A DNA stretch of 64,000 nucleotides, from the NCBI GenBank assembly GCA_027627225.1, contig JAPFQT010000080.1:372001-436000 (forward strand). The letters run 5' to 3'. The position numbers and the translations under genes are program-made. The notes under the pieces were generated by a model. That model had not been told where the DNA came from, made no database searches, and was given only the letters and a program-made list of their open reading frames with translations. Source of the stretch: Congeria kusceri (taxonomy: Eukaryota > Mollusca > Bivalvia > Myida > Dreissenidae). This document shows, piece after piece, positions 54,093 to 64,000 of the stretch (positions are counted from its first letter, which is position 1; every line of letters starts with the position of its first letter).

Positions 54093-54488
54093 TATTTTAC
54101 AGGATGTGTATACATCTGGCAATATTTTACAGGATGTGTATACATCTGGCAATATTTTACAGGATGTGTATACATCTGGCAATATTTTACAGGATGTGTA
54201 TACATCTGGCAATATTTTACAGGATGTGTATACATCTGGCAATATTTTACAGGATGTGTATACATCTGGCAATATTTTACAGGATGTGTATACATATGGC
54301 AATATTTTACAGGATGTGTATACATCTGGCAATATTTTACAGGATGTTTATACATCTGGCAATATTTTACAGGATGTGTATACATCTGGCAATATTTTAC
54401 AGGATGTGTATACATCTGGCAATATTTTACAGGATGTGTATACATCTGGCAATATTTTACAGGATGTGTATACATCTGGCAATATTTT
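54093..54488. repeat. 30-bp tandem repeat, 13 nearly identical copies
   Basis: Unit 'attttacaggatgtgtatac' plus atctggcaat. Only two units carry a substitution (tacatatgg in one, gatgttta in another). Because 30 is divisible by three, open frames of 96 to 155 codons run through it on both strands. It lies between the two alternative tetraspanin last exons. Confidence 0.97.
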
Positions 54489-55462
54489 CCCCATAGGCTA
54501 AATATTGTAAGCATTTCTATGGTCTCATACTTCTGTGTTATTTACAATAATGAATGTGTTAACTGATTTTAATTATTAGTACATAAAGTAAGGTAAATAG
54601 TCAAAATCTTTAAAGGAAAGATAAATATTTTCCCATGCATTCAAACAGGTAGGGATGAGGAGAAAAACAAAGTTTATACCCTTTTCATGCAAACAAAAAT
54701 ATGAAAATAATGGACCACATTTTTCATTTAATCAATTCAGAAAATAAATTGTTGATTAAATAAGCTCAGTGTATAAAGAAATCAGTTCATTTACATATAG
54801 CAATACATAGAATACCCTTTCCTTCTGAAGTATGTAGAGTGTCAGAGGGAACGAGACTGTGAAAACATACATGACATATATTCCCATGTCTGAGTAATTT
54901 GTAAAAATGGCTACGCATGCATCAGGTTTTTTTTCCTTATATAAATGAGGACTCAATAGGGTCCTTTCATAATCAAAGATACCCCTACAGGTCGTAAGAT
55001 AGCTTTTGAATTGTCTTTATATGGTCTAACATACAATGATACATGTACTTGTATATGTTACAAATATGTACTGGTATTTGTATATGTTATAAAGTGAAAT
55101 TATTAACCTGACACTCATTAATCATCGGTTGTTTGCGTTGTTTTGGACGAGTTTCTGTTATTGACATTTATGTTTAAATAGATTTAAATACAGTGTAACG
55201 AGCGTGGTATATAATAGTGTGTGGTATAAGTGCCAGTGCCCCACATCATCGATCCGAGTTCAATTCCCTCTTACAGAGACCTTTTGTAAAATGTTATGAA
55301 TTATTTTTTAAATATGCAAATCATTATATATTAATTAAAAATGTGGAATAATTCATATTGTTTTATTGTAGTACTATCATTTTAAATTATTTTTATTGAA
55401 TCTAATTAATATTTTTCTTATTATTTATACGGGTCATGATACATGTAGAGTATCAGATTTGT

Positions 55463-55501
<39 letters not shown>

Positions 55502-56583
55502 TATAAAATGCTCTTGTTTATAAAATGTCGACGCTGAAACTCGAACTCCAAAACTTGTCAATGTTAACATATATAACTCTTCTCATCCTGCAGTTAACTT
55601 GAGAAAAGTGAGGTAAAAATTCAAATGTGACAAAAATTCAACATTCACAATCTGATATTGTATATGGTAAAACATTTGTTGACAACATAATCGACCCAGG
55701 CCCGTGCACAACTTTGGGAAAAAGCCTCGATGCTGTTAATAGGTATCACATAAATACAGGCGTTTGATATTAAAAGGAGAATTAGTACCAATATTTATTG
55801 TGTTTCTCGGTAGGGGTATTGAAAGTGGACACAGCTGTAGCTTCACTGAGCAACTGTCAACAAATCCACAGCTTTACAGGTACTGTTATTGGTATTATAC
55901 AGAGAGTTAAATTACTCAGTGTCCAACAAACCATGACCAGACAGCTGTTGCGGAGTAACGGGGAACACTAATGTATTATTGGATGGTTAATGAAATGTGC
56001 ATGTCTATAAACAATGTGCTGTTGCACCATGTGGACATGTGTGCATGTTCACCATAAACAGACAACTAAGATGCTGTTGAAATGGTGTTCTATCAGATAT
56101 CTACTATTGCAGAAGTCTAGTAAACCTATTATATTAAAGAGCATTTGATTTTACTAGTTGGTCAAATCTAAAACCATCGATCATGTCAATGAGTATAAAA
56201 TATTAAATAATGCCAATTTATCAGCTAGGGGTTAATGTTGATGTTTTGTTGTTGTTGTTTTTTCAATATCCCAATGGAGCTTGCATACTTGGAACATAAT
56301 ACCAATTATTATTAATATAATTATGATGTGGATACAATAATTAAGTTTGAACTAGAACAGAAATGGTTTCTTTTAGGCATATTTGACTATCCCTTTACTT
56401 CATGTCCTTTCACAATGAACAAAAATTTCAACAAAACAGTGTGCTTTAACATCTGCAACAAAAAGAAATAGTAAATCCAGATTACAATATAAACAATACA
56501 TGCAGTTTGTACAAGAGTAATACACAATAATTATCAACCAACACCCGGACAATGGAATACAACCTATAATACAATGTAACGAG
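54489..56583. other. Tetraspanin 3' region; no other gene recognised
   Basis: Contains an (AAT)n run at 55464-55500 and a minus-strand AATAAA at 55794-55799, a candidate end for the short tetraspanin form. Otherwise AT-rich and featureless. Confidence 0.45.
55464..55500. repeat. (TAA)n microsatellite
   Basis: Twelve TAA units in a row. Confidence 0.95.
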
Positions 56584-59500
56584 CTAGAGAAATGAGCTTG
56601 GATTAGCACGTGGATCTTTCTGGTTACGATAACGGATTGTAACCCACACGCCAATAATCTGAAAGAAGTAAATTTTCCTCATGGATCACTGAATGTATTA
56701 ATTAGCATTGATAACAAGTGATATACTGGTATACCATTAAAGTGCACAGGCTGGAATGGCTGTCTTACCGTTACATTTTAAATGCTTTATTGGCTTGACA
56801 ACCCATGACAATGTTTACATTTCAAACATCTTTAAATTACTTTGACAAAATGAAAAACTTTAAAGTTCACAAATTGATTAACATGTATACACTGAAACAC
56901 TGAAAGCAGAAGTATTTGTCACTGTAACTGTACAAAACACTTGAAGTTGCAAAGAATTACAAATATACATTAATAGTGGTTACAACATTATATTGATACA
57001 CAATAAACAATGATTCAGGCATTTTATCTAGAGAAAGGTTGAAAATATTGGCACACACTTATACAACAGTGTTATATAGCTTTATTCCGAAATTATTTAG
57101 ATTATTAAATTATTACATATGAAGCCTCTATTTTTATCAAAACATTTTGTAAGAAAATATTTAGAATTGTTTTACCTAAAAATTAAATTTTAAAGCATGC
57201 TGTTAAGTTTGATAGCAAAATGGTTAGGCAGGCAACAAAATGTAATGACCATTCAAGTGAAGTAACAAATCAATAAAACCTTTGATTGTAGATTTAAGAG
57301 AAGCATTAGTGGAAAGCAGTAAGTGATAAAAATCAGTACATGTATTAGTAATAACAGGTTAATATGCTCCACTCAAACTGCAATGCAATATTAAAAAGCC
57401 ATGTACACATTCCTTTAAATAATCTCAAATACTCTCAACTAACTTTTCCTCTAACAGTTTTGCTGACAAAACCAGACAAATGACCACAATGTGACATACA
57501 GAATACTGCAATGTTGAAATTGTGTCTTATGCCTACCTCAGAAAAGCTGAAAAAGAGACCCAGTCCCCCGGACCAGGAGAATGCTTTGTGGATATTTGGG
57601 TTGAGCTTGGCGAAGCATGTCTGACAGGGACAGCTGGAGTTTGATGGATCTGGAGTGCAGCAAGGGTCACTGGAACCACCACAGCAGTGCAGCTGCAAGG
57701 GTTGCACGCGTTAACATTGAGAGAATTATATTTCATGCTATGCGGTGAATGAGTGGAGAATACCAGTGAATGATAACCCAACCATTTCACTCTAGGTCGA
57801 GTGAAATGATAACGTTTGATCATTTCACTCTTGGTTATGTGAAACTACTTTCAACTTTGCTTTATATTATTTTTTGAAAGTATGTGAATACCCTAATCGT
57901 CAGTGTAAACATCGGCCTTTTTAAACAGCAGAAAACACATAATAAAATTCAATACAAATATAATTAAGCGACGTCGACGCAGTAAGAGTGGCACTATTTT
58001 CCCACCACAACAGTGATCTACAATTTTGAAATTACAATGACGTCATATTTATGACATCATAATACACAAAACTTGTGACGCTTCAGCATATCTCGCGCCT
58101 TTTTTAAATTTATCGTTCAAAAGCATGAAATAAAAAGAAAATTTGTTTAATACAGTGTAAGATCGCATTTTATTTCATTCGTGGTTATAGATACTAGAAG
58201 ATATTGTTTCTATGACCTCTGATGAAATAAAATACGATCTTACACTGCATTAAACAAATATCCTCTATTATATTATATATGAAATACAACAGTATTTATA
58301 GGAAAAGAGCATTGTAAGACAAGAACAATTCATAAACATTGCCACTTTCACTATTTATTTTATGAATATTTTCAAAGCATTGTCACTTACCAACAGCCAT
58401 AAATAACATGATGGATAAATCAAAAAGACAATTTTAAAACAAAAAATGCTTGATAAACTATTTAGCAAGTGTAAAAGGTAAACAAACTTGAAAAGTGAGC
58501 TTGTTTGAACAAATCAAACTTAAAACATGGTTCCCACATTTCCTACCTTAGCACAGACTGGGTGGCCAAGCGGTTCTGAACTGTTCAGTTTGTAATCCTC
58601 AAAGCCGCAGCAATCCAGCTGAACCTGCAGGTTGTCTCTGGTCTTGTTGTTTGAAGACTGCCATGCCTTACGGACCAGGTCGATCTCCTGATCCTTGTTC
58701 ACCGCCAGACAAACTACCCCAAGTGAAAATTGCACCAGAAACAGCAGGAATAACACTATCATATACTGGCAAATGGTTAAGGCCACAATCAATCATTATT
58801 CAATCAATTACAAATTTGGCAATCTCAAAAGCACATTGCTAAATAAACACATAGTTTCATAAAATTAGCATTATATGAAAGAATAAACTGAGAACAACAT
58901 AGTTACTCTCCAAACAAAATTTAGGAAATCAAACATCAACAATTTATAAATTTCAAGAATGATTAGTTTATAAATATTCCGATCCTGCCACAAAGCATAA
59001 CACAAAAGTTGATGAAAATAAACAACTTACACCACTTGAAGATGTTCTGTCACAAATGACAACTTGTTTGTTTCTAATCTTAGGCCATTACCGTAAAAGC
59101 TCTGTTTTCGGACACTTAAAAATATTAAATTTTTCGTGTCCAAAAATTTGGATACACAAAAATATTCCCAAATTACAGGTGTCCGAAAATTTATAGACAC
59201 TATATGACAATATTGCAATTACGTTCAGATATGTCCGGTGTATAATGTTTTTTCGTCGAATATACACGGATAGTATCGATTAATGATTGCGCGTGCTTCT
59301 TAAACACCATGCCAAACAGTGTCCCCTTTGTACACTCACTTGTATTCTTAGCATTTTTTTTCTTTTTTTTTATTAATAGTACCGCTGAACTTTTATTTGA
59401 ATCAGAATATCATGTCAGAATAATTAATGCATGTTTTTTTGCTTTTCATACAGGTAAACTTTTATTTGAATCTGAATCTGTCTGAATGATGAATGTATGT

Positions 59501-60933
59501 TATGTTCGTTATCAATTATTGAAATGAAATAAACGAAATAAATCAGTATCCACTAATTTCATTGCGTTGCGTTGTCTTTCAAGCTTTGAGGTAAATGCAA
59601 TTTCACACCTGAAACGACTTTAAACACCAACTGTGAATAAATTCAGCAGAATTTATTGGTAAATAATTCAGACTGGATAAGACTGGTTCCTAAATTCGAT
59701 AATTTCACCAGCATATTGAATATACGATATTACTACTAGTATACACAATCGGGTAAACTCATTATTTATGACAAATGTCTCTTTATCCAATAACGCTAAT
59801 GTAACGTCCACCGCCTCCACTCATTGATCTGCAAGGTTTTAAGACCTTCATCCGGTTGTAAAAACACATGTGAGATGTGTCATCGCATTAACGCAAACAG
59901 GTTAAAATTCTGCTAAAATACAACTCTCATATAAAATGTCCAAAAATTAAGATTCATTACTTATGGTTTAAAATCAGGATGTCCGAAAATATATAGTGAC
60001 AAAAAATAATTATTTTGGCTAAAAAAAGAGGGTGTCCAAATATTTATAGTGTCCGAAAACATAGAGCTTTTACGGTAATACATATAATTATTGTAAGGTA
60101 AGTTCCGTTTGTTATTAGTTCACATACAAAATTAATCATTTAATGTATTGGTATTGGTTATGTGACACAGTGTGAATTCACTTTAAAGCCGATAAAAAGG
60201 TGAACATGGCCAAATTCAGACATCACAAGAAAACGGTTATCTTATTGTCAGTCTTAGCAATTGTTTACTGTATTACATAACCTACGGTACATAAGAAACA
60301 GTTGTGGTTTTCTGGATACTATTGTTTGCAAAAATACTGATCCTCCAAGTAAAACTGTTTACAAACACATTTATTTACAGCCAAATTTTGTGGCGATGCG
60401 GATTAAATTAGACTATTTATCGATAACTTTCAGCGAGCTGCAGGATTTCCTATATAAAACACGAGGAACTTCGGCTAATTTCGCAATGTTGAAAATGTAA
60501 ACACCTAACTGAACTTAAAACTGTTTAAATTCCATTTAGTCAAAATGCGTAAAGGATTTTAGCACATAATACATTCTTTTATATATTTGTTATCTCAACA
60601 TTAAACTTGTAATGTCTAGTTTAATGCGTTTAACCTTATTAGTGCCTTTAAACCGAATATTGTCCCCCTTAAAACAATAACTCATTATCTGCAGTGCAAA
60701 CTATCAGCACTTGATGAGTCCTGACGCTAAGGTGACGCAACATTCACCCCAACACTGTAGGATACAAAGAACAGAAGAACTTGATGATGCTTGCATGCCC
60801 CAACGAGGCCAGCGAGGGAGATCAGCAGCAGCAGGATTCCACAGCCAATTACCCCACCCGCAATACTGAGGTTCACAATCACAGCTGCTGCTTTGGCATA
60901 AGCTCCTACACCGATGAGGATAAAGGAAACAAC
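56584..60933 (-). CDS. Tetraspanin, TSPAN13/31 type (first coding exon missing)
   Basis: Exons in transcript order: 60766-60933, 58547-58765, 57537-57692, 56584-56658. All borders are GT-AG and phase 0; 205 residues are visible. Exon 60766-60933 gives the end of TM1 and TM2 ([29 protein letters not shown]). Exon 58547-58765 gives TM3 and the large loop start ([30 protein letters not shown]). Exon 57537-57692 gives LHCCGG, cysteine-rich [16 protein letters not shown] and the TM4 start ([11 protein letters not shown]). The last exon gives [20 protein letters not shown] plus [17 protein letters not shown], the CCG motif and the [10 protein letters not shown] tail match TSPAN13/31. The opening ~20 residues were not found up to base 64000. 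Tetraspanins organise membrane protein complexes; the partner here is unknown. Confidence 0.9.
58141..58259. repeat. 119-bp hairpin with ~36-bp arms
   Basis: The left arm, beginning 'atttgtttaatacagtgtaa' and continuing gatcg, pairs with 58223-58259 with two or three mismatches. Located in a tetraspanin intron. Possibly a tiny MITE. Confidence 0.8.
59091..60075. mobile_element. TA-flanked 985-bp element with self-repeating ends
   Basis: Left end 'ccgtaaaagctctgttttcg' plus gacac and right complement with a 2-bp indel (at). Both sides are bordered by TTA/TAA, consistent with a TA target. The core 'gtgtccgaaaat' or 'gtgtccaaaaat' recurs several times just inside each end (about 59138, 59180, 59939, 59979 and 60033). 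No coding potential is recognised. In the tetraspanin intron below exon 60766-60933. Confidence 0.82.
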
Positions 60934-61644
60934 CTGAAACGGAAAAACGTGTGTTCAACAAAAACCTAAATGCAAAGCACGTTACTTTTAACGTTACTGG
61001 CTGGATATCTTATATACTGTCTTTAAACATTAACTTTTATGAAATGATGCTTTGGATAGGCAAGCATTAATTTGTAGACATATAAAATTGTATATTGTAA
61101 GATACAGATATTTTAATATCCTTGATAGTCCATATTCAGATAATATGAAAAACTACTGGTAATTGAAGCATAAACATTGTTTGATTTGAAAAATCAAAAC
61201 AATAATTATTTATGCTTAAACTTTAACCATTTCCTTATGTTTTCAAAAATGCCTTAACGTTCAACGAAGGCAACTATGAAAAATATGTATGTGTCATGTA
61301 GAAACTGCCCTTGTGACTTTGTTGGAAATAGAATCATTTAATCCATGTTTATCTGAAGTCTCTGTGAAAGTCTGAAAGACCTCAGACAAAGCCAGCAAAG
61401 CTTTCCAAGCTCCAGGAAACAAACACACAGAACACCCTCATGGCTGATGTACAAAACTGGCCAAGTTTCTACTCATATGCTAATGGGACTTTAGACTGAA
61501 AGCTATTCCTGACAGGCAGGAATTTGACACGCCAAAGGATTCTGGGAAATACCGGTAGACTTTGGTTGCATTTTAGATGCCGGCAATGAAGAGGTATATT
61601 GTAGCATGCTTACACTACCACTGTCTTATCACCAAGCGTCTCCC

Positions 61645-61778
61645 ACTGTGGGGATTTAGACAAAAATGCTCGACTCTAGGGTGGGGAATTAGACCCCCAA
61701 ATATAAAATTTGTTGAATTCTACTGAGGCAGCCCATTGTCCCCCCCACCCACCAAGTCGAAAAATATTGATAGGTGCA
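61645..61778 (-). repeat. Harbinger-type MITE, truncated copy 4
   Basis: Carries 'gcatttttgtctaaatcc'-type interior in reverse and one intact end (aaaaatattgataggtgca); the other end is lost. Confidence 0.65.
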
Positions 61779-61884
61779 TAGTGGCAGATGTTTTTCGATA
61801 ATCAGATATACATGGAGTTTGATAACCAGATTAGTACACCTTGTGTCCAGTTAAGGTTTGGACGAAATCTTTTAAAAGGTTTAA

Positions 61885-62570
61885 AGCTGACACAGCTTTC
61901 CATTACGCATATGGTCCAGTATTTTGTCTAACTCACAAAAATGTCTCAAGATTACTTACCAAAAAAAAAAGAGTAAACATTAATGTACCAATTGTGTGTT
62001 AAAAGGTTAAAAGATAACTCATTTTAACACTTAATCATTATCTTTAAACAAATGCACTCAGTGTTTTTATTTCACCTTCGGGGGAAGTGTGGCAGTGCCC
62101 TTCAGATGGGGAATTTTACGGCAAAAGGGGACTTTTTTTTAGAAAAGCATTATTAAATGTTTATGTTCTACTTTGTTATAAAACTTTAATAAATTGATTT
62201 GCCGCAAATGATAACTTAGATTTTGCACTAGCCGCTAACTTGGTTTGATGAAAAATAGCTGGGATTTTTCCTCTCTCTTTTTCAATTTTTGTCCGATTTT
62301 TGTCAATTTTTTTTTCAAAATAAAGCTTACATTCTGAGGGGAATTTTAAGGTATAAATTAGGGACAATTAAATACCTTTTAAGCAGGGGAATGGGGTCGA
62401 ATTTCAGCCCCAAACTGGGCATAAAAATCACTATCACTGTTCAAATTCTCTGTTAAGTCCTCCATCCTACTCCGAGGAATGTGAAACTTTGCATACTACT
62501 CTTTCACTGGTCAGTAAAAATTCGGGTCGTCTACATTTATAGAATAAAATTTCAGACATAATTTTTTTGG
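61885..62570. repeat. Rearranged dispersed repeat related to 38549-38760
   Basis: 'gctgacacagctttccatta' and 'atttgtttaaagata' (reverse) and 'gaatttttactgacc' (reverse) correspond to blocks that are contiguous and in one orientation at 38549-38760. The central part (62040-62420) looks like an unrelated insertion. Confidence 0.5.
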
Positions 62571-63450
62571 CCGGTCACAAGCACCAGTAGTTGTCAGTCC
62601 GAGTTGACTTTTACCAAATAAGTCCAGCAGTCCAGGTCTTTCAGGAAGCCTCTCAATTATTTTTGTGAATGGTGTGTTTACAGGACCTAGGTTATATTTT
62701 CAAAGTAGGCAGACACATTTAAATATGAGACACAACACACATCTATACAGTTTTTGGAAATGCAGGAATGTCAGTAATATTTCTCCAACATTGTGCTATT
62801 TTACAATCAGGTTTTACTGGTCTTTATAATACAATTGCAATACTGTGGCGTTTTCAACTTATTTGAGAAACATGCTGAAATATATAAAATATTGTGTTAC
62901 AAACAAAACACATATTTATATTGGAAATCTGCATATTGCTGATCTAAGTGGCAATGGGGGTCTGTCATTTAGACATATCAATTTCATAAATGAATTTAAT
63001 CAGATAATATTTTATTATATTCATTCTGGAAATTTGTGTGCACCTACATTTTCCGTAACATACTTATTCTTTATTTAATATATACAAAAATTCTGACAGA
63101 TTTTCTGTAAGACAAAAGACCAACAATTCATTAAAAACATCTCCTTTAAAACTGGTGGTGCTATCAACAACTGAAACAACTTAGTTGAGCCTAGCGTTAT
63201 GTAAAAGCAAACAACTTCAGTATGTTCAGAGCTTTGATTCATATGCCATGATAAGTTCTTAAAACAATAAAAATGTAAGTTTAGCTTTTTCATCCTGTTT
63301 TATATTTTATCAACTCTAATCAAACATAATTTAGGAAGTTCTTGAAGTAAAGTGCTAAAAATTTCTTTACAATGATTGTTTTGAATGAATCACGAGTTCA
63401 ATTTAGGAGGATTATAAATTGAAATCTATCAGAAGAAAGAAGTAAAGTAA

Positions 63451-63761
63451 TGCACCTATGGATATTTTCGCCCAGGTGGAGCAGCGGGCTGACTCAGGGG
63501 AATTTGACTATTTTTATTAGTTGGAGACTAATTGCCAACCCTAGAGCCAAGCATTTTTGTTTAAATCCACACAGTGGGAGAAAGTTGGTGTATCAAATGG
63601 CCCCAATATTACTGGGATATAAAATCCGATCAAAGTCCATTTCTCGGGACTTGAAATCATTACGCCTGTCCAATTTCCACCAGTCGGGAATCATTTTCAG
63701 TCTAAAGTCCCCTATATGCTTGCTGCTCCCTCCCCCCAGGGACAAAATATTGATAGGTGCA
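63451..63761. repeat. Harbinger-type MITE, copy 5
   Basis: A 311-bp copy, TGCACCTATGGATATTTT to AAAATATTGATAGGTGCA, with TAA on both sides (63448-63450 and 63762-63764). The TAA rather than TTA flank fits a TWA target. Confidence 0.82.
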
Positions 63762-64000
63762 TAAAATGACAGCTAACTAAGTCCTATGCAAACATTGAGC
63801 TACTTTGTATATGGGCAATGTTTGCTGACGGGCTATACCAGGGAAGGACCATTTCTGAGGTGGAAAGTTTTCTTTCTTTGTCCATATTGTTCCGACAGGA
63901 TTTTGATCGCTAGTTTCACGTCCCAAATTAAAATAGTTATTGTGAACGGACTGCAATATAATTTACATACCTGGACAGATAAACCATTCTTATTAAAGTT

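Larger units (their letters stand above)
60934..64000. other. Tetraspanin upstream intron; no first coding exon seen
   Basis: No exon of about 60 bp encoding the Met-to-TM1 start of a TSPAN13/31 protein was found on the minus strand, so it probably lies beyond the window. A sequence at 63969-64000 has a good minus-strand donor (tccag then gtatgt) and could be an untranslated exon, but its translation does not fit. The rest is repeats listed separately. Confidence 0.45.

Noticed and set aside
54034..54514. Repeat proteins of 96-155 residues on both strands
   Set aside because: Same artefact from a 30-bp tandem unit; the reading frames have no meaningful ends.
55525..55610. tRNA on the minus strand ('gagttcgagtttc')
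   Set aside because: No matching acceptor stem or anticodon arm.
63969..64000. Tetraspanin first coding exon at the window edge
   Set aside because: There is a good donor, but the translated sequence does not resemble the Met-to-TM1 start of TSPAN13/31; it may at most be a 5' untranslated exon.

Overview
The window is animal nuclear DNA: AT-rich, split genes with GT-AG introns, and crowded with tandem repeats and short inverted-repeat transposons. The most abundant repeat (ends GAGGCGYGTC...GACGCGCCTC, eight copies here) looks to me like the dominant short element of dreissenid mussels, so I infer a bivalve mollusc, probably Dreissena. That identification is from memory and not from a search.

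Three protein-coding genes can be read exon by exon. (1) On the minus strand, 31638 down to 14800 and continuing past base 1, lies the 5' part of a BMP type II receptor-like gene: a signal-peptide exon, a linker exon, two exons forming one complete activin-receptor-type ectodomain, then a third exon that encodes the first half of a second ectodomain. Transmembrane and kinase exons are not in the window. (2) On the plus strand, 33644-46871, is a complete 13-exon PA2G4/EBP1 gene (385 residues). (3) On the minus strand, 60933 down to 53886, is a TSPAN13/31-type tetraspanin lacking only its first coding exon. It has two candidate last exons of identical length (56584-56658 and 53886-53960). The receptor and PA2G4 are head to head about 2 kb apart.

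The rest is intronic or intergenic and repeat-rich. PA2G4 intron 1 holds a 3-kb TA-flanked pogo-like transposon with a broken transposase and a broken C-terminal PHD-like finger; that transposon is itself interrupted by a 728-bp element with perfect 22-bp ends. Three further elements of about 1 kb (37335-38284, 47504-48541, 59091-60075) have ends that repeat themselves internally, and two of the three have clear TA flanks. Other families are a TWA-flanked (Harbinger-type) MITE, a 4-bp-duplicating MITE, and several nested insertions.

Tandem arrays are prominent: 48 copies of a 52-bp unit (16173-18667) and about 103 copies of an 18-bp unit (23712-25567), both inside receptor introns, and 13 nearly identical copies of a 30-bp unit (54093-54488). 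Several arrays have unit lengths divisible by three, so they give long spurious open frames on both strands. No rRNA, convincing tRNA, CRISPR or prokaryotic feature was seen.
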